Of a stretch of 64,000 nt of DNA, positions 51,531 to 60,581 are shown in pieces. This stretch comes from Gottfriedia acidiceleris (GTDB lineage: Bacteria > Bacillota > Bacilli > Bacillales > Bacillaceae_G), in assembly GCF_002128425.1 (NCBI RefSeq), contig NZ_NESS01000012.1, positions 52,062 through 116,061 on the forward strand, written 5' to 3'. Positions within the stretch are counted from its first letter, which is position 1. Each line of letters opens with the position of its first letter. Below the pieces are notes generated by a model, which saw only the letters and a list, made by a program, of their open reading frames with translations, had not been told where the DNA came from and searched no databases. A program made the position numbers and the translations under genes.

Positions 51531-53927
51531 ATGAGTACGCCTATTGAGATATCAAAAAATAGGAAGCGCTTTCCAAAGTGGATTAAAGTTACTTCTACTT
51601 TCTTAATTATAATCATCTTAATCGTTGTAGGATCCGGTCTGTACTTAACAAAAAGATCATTACCAAGTATTGAAGGGAATTTAACGATTAGTACGCTAAA
51701 CGATAAAGTAGACGTAGTAAGGGATGAAAAAGGGGTACCTCATATTAGTGCAAAGAGTTTGCATGACTTGTATGTTGCGCAAGGCTTTGTAACTGCACAA
51801 GATCGATTATTTCAAATGGATTTAAGCAGAAGACAAGCATCCGGACAATTAAGTGAAATAATCGGTGATGCTACAGTGGAGCGAGACTCATATTTTCGAA
51901 CGCTTGGTTTAAGAAGAGCTGCTGAAGCTTCTTACAGTAAATACGATAAAAATGGACAAAATGTTTTAAATTGGTATGCAGAAGGAGTAAATGCGTACAT
52001 AAAATACGCAATTAAGAAAAATAAACTACCAGTTGAATTTAAAATTTTACAATATAAACCAACTAAATGGACGGCAATTGACTCACTAGTTATTGGTAAA
52101 TATATGGCGTTTGATTTAGGCGGGCACTGGAACGAACAAGCATTTCGTTATTATGCTTTGAATAAATTTCCAAAGGATAAGGCTTTGGAGCTATTCCCGG
52201 CTAATAATGATTTAGATCCGTATATTATTCCTAGTAATACTTCAAAAATAGATGTAGAAAAGAGTTTTGCGAGTGCAATTATTCCACCTGTTTGGAATGG
52301 AAGTAATGATTGGGTTGTTAGTGGATCTAAAACCAAGTCTGGTAAACCATTATTAGCAGATGATCCTCATTTAGGATTAGCGACACCGGCAATTTGGTAT
52401 GAAACTCAATTAAAATCTGGTGATATGAATGTTAGTGGAGTAATATTTGCAGGGGTACCAGGAATTATCGTGGGTCATAATCAACATATTGCCTGGGGAG
52501 TAACGAATGTAGGACCGGATGTACAAGATTTATACATTGAAAAGAGAAATCCAAATAAGGCAGACGAATTTTTATATGATGGTAAATGGGAAAAGGCACA
52601 GGTCATAAATGAAACAATCAAAATTAAAGATAAAAAGAATAAGATTTTACCTGTAATGATTACGAGACATGGGCCAGTGGTTTCGGAATTTGCAAGTGAC
52701 GCTGGGAAAGATACTGTATTCTCTTTACAATGGACAGCACTACAACCGACAACGGAGCTAGAAGCCGTTTTAAAGTTTGATGTTGCGAAGGATTGGAATT
52801 CGTTTAAAGAAGGATTAGCATTATTTGAAGCCCCCGCCCAAAATTTCGTTTTTGCATCGGATGATGGAACAATTGCTTACCGAGCGAATGGAAAAATTCC
52901 AATTCGTAAAAAAGGCGATGGGCTAATGCCAGTGCGAGGATGGACTAGTGATTACGGTTGGAAAGGATATATATCTTACGATGAACTACCAACAATCGTC
53001 AATCCAAAGGAAGGATTCATATCTTCTGCTAATAATAAAGTAGTAGATGATTCATATCCATACCATATTTCAAATTCATGGGCACAGCCTTATCGTCAAT
53101 TACGCATTCAGGAAGTATTAAAAAAGAATGACAAATTGACCGTTAAAGACATGCAAAAGCTACAAATGGACGAAATGAACTTACAAGCGAAGGAACATGC
53201 ACCGAAGTTTATTAAATCAATAAAACAAAATAAAAATCAATTATCATCTGTTGAAAAATCAGCTTTAAAGGAACTTGAAAAATGGAATTTTATAGATGAT
53301 AAAGATGAAGCTTCTCCTCTCATTTTCCAAATGTGGATGACTGAAATAAATAAAGCATTGTTCGATCAACAAATCTCAAACGATATGATGGATTTATTTG
53401 GAGATCGCAAAGTCATAGTCGATCAATTGTTACGCGACAGCTTTAATGGGAAAAAAGTGATCTGGATTGATGAAGAAGGTGGAATTGATAAACTTCTATT
53501 AAAAACATTTAAAACAACAATTAAAAATATTAGCAAAACAGACGGTGAAAATGTAGCTAAATGGAATTGGGGTTATCACCATAAAGTTGCTTTCGAACAC
53601 CCATTATCCAGTATTAAAATCTTAAGCTATTTCTTTAATGCAAGAGATCCAATCCCAGTAGGAGGTAGCTCAACTACCGTTAAAGCAGCAGGATATGATA
53701 ACCAAGGAATCGTAGACCACGGTGCATCATGGAGAACCGTGGTAGATTTTTCAGATTTAAGTAAATCAGTAAACGTAGTTGGACCAGGACAATCCGGAAA
53801 CCTCGGAAGCAAATGGTATAGCGACCAAATGGAAGATTGGGCAAATGGAACATATCATACTACTTCTTTGAAGGATATTGAAGGAGTTAAAGAAATATTA
53901 GAACCGGGTAAAGCTAGGAAGAAGTAG
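51531..53927 (+). CDS. Penicillin acylase-family protein (Ntn hydrolase)
   Basis: A 798-aa protein with an N-terminal membrane anchor (about residues 20-43, after RKRFPKWIK) and the penicillin amidase/quorum-quenching acylase fold. The region VRDEKGVPHISAKSLHDLY starts the alpha part. Autocatalytic cleavage should occur before Ser258 in NGSNDWVVSG, which becomes the nucleophile, followed by LLADDPHLG. Substrates may be beta-lactams, acyl-homoserine lactones or other amides. It is unusually anchored by a start-proximal segment and not freely secreted. AGGAGGGAG precedes ATG 51531; transcribed alone. Confidence 0.92.
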   Translation: MSTPIEISKNRKRFPKWIKVTSTFLIIIILIVVGSGLYLTKRSLPSIEGNLTISTLNDKVDVVRDEKGVPHISAKSLHDLYVAQGFVTAQDRLFQMDLSRRQASGQLSEIIGDATVERDSYFRTLGLRRAAEASYSKYDKNGQNVLNWYAEGVNAYIKYAIKKNKLPVEFKILQYKPTKWTAIDSLVIGKYMAFDLGGHWNEQAFRYYALNKFPKDKALELFPANNDLDPYIIPSNTSKIDVEKSFASAIIPPVWNGSNDWVVSGSKTKSGKPLLADDPHLGLATPAIWYETQLKSGDMNVSGVIFAGVPGIIVGHNQHIAWGVTNVGPDVQDLYIEKRNPNKADEFLYDGKWEKAQVINETIKIKDKKNKILPVMITRHGPVVSEFASDAGKDTVFSLQWTALQPTTELEAVLKFDVAKDWNSFKEGLALFEAPAQNFVFASDDGTIAYRANGKIPIRKKGDGLMPVRGWTSDYGWKGYISYDELPTIVNPKEGFISSANNKVVDDSYPYHISNSWAQPYRQLRIQEVLKKNDKLTVKDMQKLQMDEMNLQAKEHAPKFIKSIKQNKNQLSSVEKSALKELEKWNFIDDKDEASPLIFQMWMTEINKALFDQQISNDMMDLFGDRKVIVDQLLRDSFNGKKVIWIDEEGGIDKLLLKTFKTTIKNISKTDGENVAKWNWGYHHKVAFEHPLSSIKILSYFFNARDPIPVGGSSTTVKAAGYDNQGIVDHGASWRTVVDFSDLSKSVNVVGPGQSGNLGSKWYSDQMEDWANGTYHTTSLKDIEGVKEILEPGKARKK

Positions 53928-53939
53928 GAAGGGCAGAAG

Positions 53940-53968
53940 ACAGACCTTTAGGAGGTCTGTTTTCTTTG
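53940..53968 (+). terminator. Terminator after the penicillin acylase gene
   Basis: ACAGACC and GGTCTGT form a 7-bp stem with TTTTCTTTG following. Confidence 0.85.
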
Positions 53969-53970
53969 TT

Positions 53971-54020
53971 TGAGAAGTAAAAATGTAGTGATTTATATGG
54001 TCAATTTTTAAGGAAACTGA
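53971..54020. repeat. Degenerate copy of the interspersed repeat (element E)
   Basis: Only the left part is recognisable: GAGAAGTAAAAATGTAGTGAT resembles element D, with CAATTTTTAAGGAA after it. The end hairpin is absent. It again follows directly after a terminator. Confidence 0.45.
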
Positions 54021-54257
54021 TCAGCTATTTGTAAATTTGTATAGAAAGGGTGGAAACCTGTGATTCCTGGATTTTAATTGTGATACCCGAAATTTAATTG
54101 CACTTTCTCCATTTTTATTTCCAGTATCTAAGGAAGTACTATGTACCACAAAGATTTAAATTCCATATCTTTCACTCAACTCTAATTTCTTCACTTTCCT
54201 CCCTTCATATAATAAAATATTTAAATAGTAATTAATTGAAAAAGGGGGGCTGTGAAA

Positions 54258-55130
54258 ATGAATGGAATGGGCTTAGTTCTAGAAGGCGGTGGAATGAGAG
54301 GTATTTATACTGCCGGTGTTCTTGATTATTTTTTAGAACAAAATATTGAAATTCCTTATGTAATAGGTGTTTCTGCAGGTGCTTGTATGGGAACTTCTTA
54401 CCTTTCAAAACAACATGGACGTAATAAACGAGTAAATACGGAATTTTTACAGCATCCAGATTATATTTCTTTTAAAAATTTAATTCGTAATAAGCAGCTT
54501 TTTGGTATGGACTTATTATTTGATATTATTCCTAATGAGCTAGATCCATTTGATTTTGATTCTTTTTATAATGCTGAGCAAAAATTTGTAGTTGGTACGA
54601 CTGATTGTATTTCGGGAGAACCTGTTTATTTTGATAAAGATCAAATTGTTGAATCAACAGATATGTTAAAGATAATTCGGGCATCAAGTTCTTTACCACT
54701 AATGGCTCCAATTATTAAGTTTAATGAGCATTTCTTAATGGATGGTGGTATTGCTGATCCGATTCCAATTGGTAAATCTGAAGCGGATGGAAATAAAAAA
54801 AATATAGTTGTTTTAACTAGAAATGCTGGTTATCGAAAAAAACCTTCAAAAGGTACTTGGTATTTACAAAAAAAATATAAAGATTATCCTGGACTAGTTC
54901 AGGCGGTTCTTAATAGATATGATGTTTATAATAAGCAGCTTGAATATATTGAGGAGCAAGAAAAAGCTGGGAATATATTAGTTATTCGTCCTATACAAAA
55001 GTTAAAAGTTGGACGAATTGAACGAAATAAAGAACGTTTATTAGAGCTTTATAAAGAAGGCTACGAAGATGCTAAACGCCTTCGTGAACAAATTTTAGAA
55101 TTTATTTCATACGAAAAAACGACCTGTTAA
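54258..55130 (+). CDS. Patatin-like phospholipase
   Basis: A 290-aa patatin-type hydrolase. The oxyanion motif GGGMRG follows at residues 10-15, the nucleophile Ser39 is in GVSAG, and the catalytic Asp is in DGGIADPIPI. No signal or membrane segment, so it is cytoplasmic. It resembles B. subtilis YqhO-type proteins. GTG 54252 is in frame, but AAAGGGGGG leaves better spacing for ATG 54258. Likely esterase or lipid acyl hydrolase; substrate unknown. The terminator overlaps its stop codon. Confidence 0.92.
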   Translation: MNGMGLVLEGGGMRGIYTAGVLDYFLEQNIEIPYVIGVSAGACMGTSYLSKQHGRNKRVNTEFLQHPDYISFKNLIRNKQLFGMDLLFDIIPNELDPFDFDSFYNAEQKFVVGTTDCISGEPVYFDKDQIVESTDMLKIIRASSSLPLMAPIIKFNEHFLMDGGIADPIPIGKSEADGNKKNIVVLTRNAGYRKKPSKGTWYLQKKYKDYPGLVQAVLNRYDVYNKQLEYIEEQEKAGNILVIRPIQKLKVGRIERNKERLLELYKEGYEDAKRLREQILEFISYEKTTC

Positions 55131-55145
55131 CTGCAGGTCGTTTTA
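55117..55145 (+). terminator. Terminator overlapping the patatin stop
   Basis: AAACGACCTG and CAGGTCGTTT pair with a TTAACTG loop; the stop codon TAA lies in the loop. T-rich tail. Confidence 0.85.
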
Positions 55146-55297
55146 ATATGTTGAAAATATATTAATGTTACGATATTCAGACTGATTGAAAACGCTTGTC
55201 TTTCAAAGTACAAAGCATGATGAGAAATTGATTTATTAAACGATTAATTAAGGAAAGCAAAACAACAAAGAAAGCGAGCGTTTGTCAACAGTTTGGT

Positions 55298-55325
55298 CGA
55301 CCTGTTCATTTCAGGTCGTCTTTTA
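55298..55325 (+). terminator. Duplicate-like terminator in the next spacer
   Basis: CGACCTG and CAGGTCG form a stem with the loop TTCATTT and the tail TCTTTT. It is nearly the same stem as the hairpin at 55117-55145, with no gene between. Confidence 0.7.
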
Positions 55326-55347
55326 ATTGGGGGAGGGAGAAATTTGA

Positions 55348-55635
55348 CTAATCCTTATCATTATCTTTGTTGTTTTTATTGTTCATCATGTTTTTCATCA
55401 TCATTTCAAACATTACCATATCTACACCTAAACACGGATTCATACAGCCACAGTGACTTTTTCTTCTAAAGCAACAGCATCTGCATCTGCAATGACAATC
55501 ATGGTTATGGCAATCGCAACGATCTCGATGACAATCATCACAATCGCAACGTCTTCTTCTGCAATCGTCACAATCACAGTCATTACGTCTACATCTACTT
55601 GAGTTCATGTTGACTTGATCTTGGTTGTTCCACAT
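55348..55635 (-). CDS. Cysteine-rich hypothetical protein, possible spore coat or metal-binding protein
   Basis: A 95-aa protein with 18 Cys in residues 15-68. It holds the repeats CDCDDCRRRR and CDCDDCHRDR, followed by HNHDCHCRCRCCC. Arg, Asp and His fill almost all other positions. The tail is Met/Asn/Lys/Asp-rich (MMMKNMMNNKNNKDNDKD). The composition suits a disulfide-crosslinked coat component or a metal-binding protein. I know no named family. AAGGAGG is an excellent ribosome site for ATG 55635, so the gene is likely real in spite of its low complexity. Monocistronic. Confidence 0.75.
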   Translation of the reverse strand: MWNNQDQVNMNSSRCRRNDCDCDDCRRRRCDCDDCHRDRCDCHNHDCHCRCRCCCFRRKSHCGCMNPCLGVDMVMFEMMMKNMMNNKNNKDNDKD

Positions 55636-55722
55636 CGTAGAACACCTCCTTGAATAATCTACATAAACAAAGTATGCATAGATGTCCCATCAAGGAAAGG
55701 CTAGTACCTAAATAAAAATAAA

Positions 55723-55758
55723 AAAAGCACATTAATCTGTTAAAGATCATGTGCTTTT
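55723..55758 (-). terminator. Terminator after the purine permease gene
   Basis: AAAAGCACAT and ATGTGCTTTT form a 10-bp stem; the minus strand continues with a long T run. Confidence 0.85.
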
Positions 55759-55771
55759 CTATTATTTAATA

Positions 55772-57073
55772 TTAATGTGGGAAGAAAACCAATTGGATTA
55801 AGAATAAAATTCCAAATATATAAATAACTGGTTTAACATTTTTTGCTTTCCCTTTAACGACTTTTAATAATGGGTAGGTAATAAACCCAAGTGCAATACC
55901 TGTAGCAATACTTGATGTAAGTGGCATTGTGATAATAACTAGAAATGCAGGGAATGCTTCTTCAAAGTTATCCCACTCAATATGACGAACACTACCCATC
56001 ATTAAGCAACCTACTACAATTAATGATGGTGAAGTAATTGCCGCTACATCAGAAATTGAATTAACAAGTGGGCTAAAGAATGCAGCAAAAACGAATAGTA
56101 ATGCAACAACAAGTGCTGTTAAACCGGTTCTACCCCCAGCTGCAACACCTGCTGTAGATTCAATATAAGCTGTTGTAGGTGAAGTACCAAACATAGCTCC
56201 AATTGTTGTACCGAATGAATCAGAAAGCATCGCACGACCAGTACGTTTTTCATCCTTCTTATTTAATAAACCAGCTTGAGAAGCTACTCCTAAGAATGTA
56301 CCTGTCGTATCAAAAATTGTAACTAATAAGAATGAAAAGACAACTGAATAGAGTCCATAATGAATGACATCTGAAGCAGCTGTTATTGGATTAGCAACAA
56401 TGATATGCTCAGGTAATTTAGGTAAAGAGAAAATACTTCCTTTAATGTGTAATTTTCCAGCAAAGCCCGCAATGATTGCTGTTGAAACCATTCCGAAGAA
56501 TAAAGCTCCGTTTACATTTAGGGCAAATAAGATAACCGTAATTGCAATTCCGACTAAAGTAAGAACTACTCCAGGAGAATGAAGATCGCCTAATCCTACA
56601 AGATTATCTTTGTTAGCAACGATAATCCCTGAAAGACGTAAGCCTATAAATGCGATAAATAATCCAATCCCAACACTAATTGCGTGTTTTAATGTATTTG
56701 GAATTGCTTCTATTAAATGAGTTCTAAATTTAGTTAAAGATAGGATAACGAATAAAATACCTGTAATAAATACAGCTGAGAAAGCTAATTGATATGAAAT
56801 ACCATGTGCTTTTGAAACAACTGAATAGGCAAAATATGCATTCATTCCCATTCCGGGAGCAATTGCAATTGGGTAGTTTCCGAACAATGCCATAAATAAT
56901 GTCCCGACTAAAGTTGCAATGATTGTTGCAGTAAATGCTTGGTCAAATGGAACGCCAGCAGCAGATAATATAATAGGATTAACAATAATTATATAAGCCA
57001 TAGTTAAAAAAGTTGTAAAGCCGGCTATAATTTCTGTTTTAACGGTAGTGTTAGCCTCTTTTAATTTAAACAT
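55772..57073 (-). CDS. NCS2-family purine (hypoxanthine/guanine/adenine) permease
   Basis: A 433-aa permease of the AzgA/PbuG/PbuO group with about twelve to thirteen membrane segments. Family blocks: FLTMAYIIIVNPIILSAAGVPF at the start (written here in parts), PGMGMNAYFAYSVV, FVTIFDTTGTFLGVASQAG-like segment (LLVTIFDTTGTFLGVA), and GTSPTTAYIESTAGVAAGGR. These point to nucleobase uptake by proton symport. No purine riboswitch is seen upstream; instead a pair of inverted PurR-like boxes overlaps the promoter. Confidence 0.94.
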   Translation of the reverse strand: MFKLKEANTTVKTEIIAGFTTFLTMAYIIIVNPIILSAAGVPFDQAFTATIIATLVGTLFMALFGNYPIAIAPGMGMNAYFAYSVVSKAHGISYQLAFSAVFITGILFVILSLTKFRTHLIEAIPNTLKHAISVGIGLFIAFIGLRLSGIIVANKDNLVGLGDLHSPGVVLTLVGIAITVILFALNVNGALFFGMVSTAIIAGFAGKLHIKGSIFSLPKLPEHIIVANPITAASDVIHYGLYSVVFSFLLVTIFDTTGTFLGVASQAGLLNKKDEKRTGRAMLSDSFGTTIGAMFGTSPTTAYIESTAGVAAGGRTGLTALVVALLFVFAAFFSPLVNSISDVAAITSPSLIVVGCLMMGSVRHIEWDNFEEAFPAFLVIITMPLTSSIATGIALGFITYPLLKVVKGKAKNVKPVIYIFGILFLIQLVFFPH

Positions 57074-57092
57074 AATAGTTCTCCTTGTAAAA

Positions 57093-57131
57093 TACGAATG
57101 ATAAACTCAACAGTTATTAATAATATTCGTT
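57093..57131 (-). promoter_or_regulatory. Promoter and PurR-like boxes of the purine permease
   Basis: On the minus strand TTGCAC and TATTAT (17-base spacer) form a SigA-type promoter. Two inverted CGAA cores, at 57095-57098 and 57126-57129, lie 27 bases apart, close to the arrangement of paired PurBoxes. The flanks match only partly. Confidence 0.5.
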
Positions 57132-57257
57132 TTATTATAAAAGTGCAAGCTTTTTTATTAGATTAACCTCTTTTAACGAATTCAATTATATTTAGTATTC
57201 CAAAAAGTATGATTTGGGCATGCTAAATCTGAATTATTCAAAAGGAGGATGTAGTAA

Positions 57258-58124
57258 ATGACTCAAAAACAGTTTCCGACTAAATTTATTCCGCAGCATC
57301 AAAATAAGCAACCAGGTATTGAAAAGGAAATGACACCAATACCTATATCGGATGATCCAAATTACACTCCAAGTGGTAAATTAAAGGATAAAGTAGCCAT
57401 TATTACTGGAGGAGATAGTGGGATAGGTAGAGCAGTTGCAATACTATTTGCGAAAGAAGGGGCATCGGTCTTTATACCGTATTTTGATGAGGATGTAGAT
57501 GCACAAGATACAAAGAAATTTATAAATGATTTAGGTGGAAATTGTGAAATAATGAGATGTGACATTCGAACTGAAGAAGTTTGTAAACAAATTGTTCAAA
57601 ATGCAATCCAAACCTTCGGAAAAATTAACATTTTAGTGAACAATGCTGCTGTTCAGTATCCACAAAAGAATTTGGAAGACATTACGGAAGAGCAATTAAA
57701 AAGAACATTTGAAACAAATATTTTTTCAATGTTCTTTTTATCAAAAGCTTGCCTTCCACATATGAAGCAAGGGGACTCTATAATAAATACTGCGTCAATA
57801 ACTGCTTATAAAGGACATGATCAATTATTGGATTACTCTGCGACGAAAGGAGCGATTGTCTCATTTACTCGTTCACTTTCTACAAACCTTGCTCAAAAGG
57901 GAATTCGTGTTAATGGTGTAGCTCCTGGACCAATTTGGACACCGTTGATCCCAGCAAGTTTTGACGAACAAGAAGTAGCAAAGTTTGGTAGCACAACTCC
58001 AATGAAACGAGCTGGACAACCAGTAGAGCTTGCACCGGCATATCTGTATTTAGCCAGCAATGAAGCTTCCTATATTACAGGACAAATCATTCATGTTAAT
58101 GGTGGAGTAATTGTGAACGGATAA
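57258..58124 (+). CDS. SDR-family oxidoreductase (YhdF/YdaD type)
   Basis: A 288-aa short-chain dehydrogenase of the group with an N-terminal extension of about 45 residues (QHQNKQPGIEKEMTPIP), as in B. subtilis YhdF, YdaD and YhxC, general stress proteins. The cofactor motif is TGGDSGIGRA and the catalytic YSATKGA holds Tyr and Lys; the active Ser is in TASITAYKG. Substrate unknown. AAAGGAGG precedes ATG 57258. Divergent from the purine permease. I did not find a convincing SigB promoter. Confidence 0.93.
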   Translation: MTQKQFPTKFIPQHQNKQPGIEKEMTPIPISDDPNYTPSGKLKDKVAIITGGDSGIGRAVAILFAKEGASVFIPYFDEDVDAQDTKKFINDLGGNCEIMRCDIRTEEVCKQIVQNAIQTFGKINILVNNAAVQYPQKNLEDITEEQLKRTFETNIFSMFFLSKACLPHMKQGDSIINTASITAYKGHDQLLDYSATKGAIVSFTRSLSTNLAQKGIRVNGVAPGPIWTPLIPASFDEQEVAKFGSTTPMKRAGQPVELAPAYLYLASNEASYITGQIIHVNGGVIVNG

Positions 58125-58130
58125 AAAATA

Positions 58131-58172
58131 AAATGGTGCCATATACGATAAAATGTAAATGGCACCATTTTC
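58131..58172. terminator. Bidirectional terminator
   Basis: ATGGTGCCAT and ATGGCACCAT form a perfect 10-bp stem between convergent genes. Confidence 0.9.
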
Positions 58173-58173
58173 A

Positions 58174-58386
58174 TTAATATTTAGGTCGAAATGTGTGACA
58201 GCAAGTTTCACCACTATGTACAGCAGAAGTAGTTATTTCGCCGTCTAAGACTGCATTTTGAATCGATAAATCAAAGTCATTTGAATATTCATATGCTTCT
58301 GTTTGAACAAGAATTGAGTCTGCTTGGCAAAAGTTTCCCTGACCCCAAAAATTACAATTTGCAACACTACATCTAATTTCTGGCAT
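58174..58386 (-). CDS. DUF1540 domain-containing protein
   Basis: A 70-aa protein with the DUF1540 Cys pattern: IRCSVANCNFWGQGNFCQAD at the start and SGETCCHTF near the end, suggesting metal binding. The length is short, with a single copy of the domain. Such proteins are frequent in spore formers, often expressed during sporulation, but their role is unknown. AAGGAGGGCG precedes ATG 58386. Monocistronic. Confidence 0.9.
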   Translation of the reverse strand: MPEIRCSVANCNFWGQGNFCQADSILVQTEAYEYSNDFDLSIQNAVLDGEITTSAVHSGETCCHTFRPKY

Positions 58387-58558
58387 GAACTCGCCCTCCT
58401 TTTGTTTTATTTTCTACATACTTTGCAATCTCATTCAGATTTAAGATAGTGCATTATAGATATTTTAGTGAGAATATTGTAAACTTTTGTTATATAGAAG
58501 GAGTTCGTGAGACTATTATCGAACTCTGAACTCTGATTAAGTATAGGAGGAGAACAAA

Positions 58559-60283
58559 ATGAATTGGGAAACAACTTATGAAAAATGGATTCAATCGCCG
58601 ACATTAGATCAAGAACTAAAAGAACAATTAATTAATCTTGAGAATAATCACCTTATACTTAAGGAAAGCTTCTATCAAAATTTAGAATTTGGAACAGGTG
58701 GAATGCGAGGAGAAATCGGACCTGGAACGAATCGTATGAACATTTATACAATTCGTAAAGCATCTGCTGGTTTTGCAAAATATATTGAAAGCTTTGGAGA
58801 AGAAGCAAAAAACCGTGGAGTTGCAATTGCTTTCGATTCTCGTCATAAAAGTCCTGAGTTTGCAATGGAAGCAGCAAAAACTCTTGCAACATATGGCATT
58901 AAAGCTTATGTATTCAATGAATTACGTCCTACACCAGAATTATCATTTGCAGTACGTGAGTTAAACTGCTTCGGTGGAATTGTTATTACGGCTAGTCATA
59001 ATCCACCTGAATATAATGGATTTAAAGTTTATGGCGATGACGGTGGCCAATTACCTCCAGCTGCTGCTGATCAAGTAATTGAATATGTTAATTCATTTGA
59101 AAATGAGTTAGAAATTGAAGTAACTTCTGAACAAGAATTAGTTGAAAAAGGCTTAATACATAGATTAGATGAAAAAATGGACAAATTATATGTAGAGCAA
59201 CTAAAAACAGTTGTTGTTAACAACGAGTTAGTAAAAGAGCATGGTAAAGATTTAAAAATTGTTTTTACACCATTACATGGCACGGCACTAGTACCTGCAA
59301 CGATGTCATTAAAAGCAGTTGGCTTTGAAAATGTAACAATTGTTGAAGAACAAGCAAAAGCAGATTCGAATTTTACAACTGTAAAATCACCGAATCCTGA
59401 AGAGCACGCAGCGTTTGAATATGCAATTCGTTACGGTAAAGAAATTGATGCAGATGTATTAATTGCAACTGACCCGGATGCAGACCGATTAGGAATCGCT
59501 ACAAAAAATGAAAACGGCGAATATGTAGTCTTAACTGGAAATCAAACAGGAGCTTTAATGCTTCATTATTTATTAAGCCAACAAAACGTACCTTCAAATG
59601 CGCTATTACTTAAAACAATCGTTACATCAGAATTTGGTCAAGTAATCGCATCAAAATTCGGTGTTAAAACAATCGATACACTTACTGGATTTAAGTTTAT
59701 CGGTGAAAAAATTAAAGAATATGAGCAAACAAATGAATACTCATTCTTATTCGGTTATGAAGAAAGCTATGGCTATTTAATTAAACCATTTGTTCGTGAT
59801 AAAGATGCAATCCAAGCAACAGTACTTGCTGCAGAAATTGCTACTTATTATAAAACAAAAGGTATGACTTTATATGAAGGCCTAAATAGTCTATATGAGC
59901 AATTTGGTTATTATTTAGAAGGATTAAAATCATTAACATTAAAAGGGATTGAAGGTACAGAAAAAATCCAATCGATTTTAACAAATTACCGTCAAAACCC
60001 TCCTATTGATATAAACGGTCTAAAAGTTGTTACTGTTGAAGATTATAAACTTCAAGAAAAAACGACTTTAGAATCAGGAGAAAAAGAGCAAATACTTCTA
60101 CCTAAATCAAATGTATTAAAGTATCAACTTGAAGACGGTTCATGGGTATGCCTACGTCCATCTGGAACTGAACCAAAAATCAAGTTCTATTTCGGCATTG
60201 TTGGAAAATCTCGTGAAGATAGCATCCAAAAATTGGATAGTTTACAACAAGCATTTATGGAAAAAATTGAAGTATTAGTCTAA
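58559..60283 (+). CDS. pgcA: Alpha-phosphoglucomutase / phospho-sugar mutase
   Basis: A 574-aa enzyme that interconverts glucose-6-phosphate and glucose-1-phosphate, feeding UDP-glucose for glycolipid and teichoic acid. The phosphoserine is Ser146 in [11 protein letters not shown]. The metal loop is [10 protein letters not shown], the sugar-binding loop GYEESYGYL and the phosphate-binding C-terminal block [12 protein letters not shown]. The N-terminal [15 protein letters not shown] is typical of the bacillar PgcA group. AGGAGG precedes ATG 58559. Complete and monocistronic. Confidence 0.95.
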   Translation: MNWETTYEKWIQSPTLDQELKEQLINLENNHLILKESFYQNLEFGTGGMRGEIGPGTNRMNIYTIRKASAGFAKYIESFGEEAKNRGVAIAFDSRHKSPEFAMEAAKTLATYGIKAYVFNELRPTPELSFAVRELNCFGGIVITASHNPPEYNGFKVYGDDGGQLPPAAADQVIEYVNSFENELEIEVTSEQELVEKGLIHRLDEKMDKLYVEQLKTVVVNNELVKEHGKDLKIVFTPLHGTALVPATMSLKAVGFENVTIVEEQAKADSNFTTVKSPNPEEHAAFEYAIRYGKEIDADVLIATDPDADRLGIATKNENGEYVVLTGNQTGALMLHYLLSQQNVPSNALLLKTIVTSEFGQVIASKFGVKTIDTLTGFKFIGEKIKEYEQTNEYSFLFGYEESYGYLIKPFVRDKDAIQATVLAAEIATYYKTKGMTLYEGLNSLYEQFGYYLEGLKSLTLKGIEGTEKIQSILTNYRQNPPIDINGLKVVTVEDYKLQEKTTLESGEKEQILLPKSNVLKYQLEDGSWVCLRPSGTEPKIKFYFGIVGKSREDSIQKLDSLQQAFMEKIEVLV

Positions 60284-60312
60284 AAAAGAGCGACTATTTA
60301 GTCGCTCTTTTC
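60284..60312. terminator. Terminator after pgcA
   Basis: AGAGCGAC and GTCGCTCT form an 8-bp stem with TATTTA loop and T-rich tail; it can also serve the convergent minus-strand gene. Confidence 0.9.
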
Positions 60313-60323
60313 ATTTATTTTAG

Positions 60324-60581
60324 TTAAAGCTCTAATGATGAGATAAAAGATTGTTCCTCGACACTTTCTTCTCTAGTAGCATGCTCAATATGTTGGAACA
60401 TACCTTTTAGCTTTTCATCAATGATCGCTAAGTCCCTCTCGTATTTAAAGGCATGTAGAAAATGTTCGATACGCTTTGAAAAAAGTTCGTCTTTCGTATT
60501 TACCATTAACACGAGAAGCTTATCCCATTGACAACAATAAGTGTAATACAATGCTAAATCATAATCGGATTGTGCTTGCAT
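60324..60581 (-). CDS. YhdB-like protein
   Basis: An 85-aa protein resembling B. subtilis YhdB: a helical protein with DYDLALYYTYCCQWDKLLVLM and SKRIEHFLHAFKYERD. No membrane segment or signal. Its function is not known. The frame is open to 60608, but ATG 60581 after AAGGAGG is the correct start. It lies between pgcA and spoVR, genes which, like it, are found in the same chromosomal region in B. subtilis. Confidence 0.82.
   Translation of the reverse strand: MQAQSDYDLALYYTYCCQWDKLLVLMVNTKDELFSKRIEHFLHAFKYERDLAIIDEKLKGMFQHIEHATREESVEEQSFISSLEL

Larger units (their letters stand above)
53928..54257. other. Intergenic region with terminator and degenerate repeat E
   Basis: About 330 bases between the acylase and patatin genes. 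They hold a terminator (53940-53968), a partial repeat copy (53971-54020), AT-rich sequence, and the ribosome site of the patatin gene. Confidence 0.55.

Noticed and set aside
57180..57250. SigB promoter before the SDR gene
   Set aside because: The gene is of a general stress type, but I found no convincing GTTTAA and GGGTAT pair with the correct spacing.
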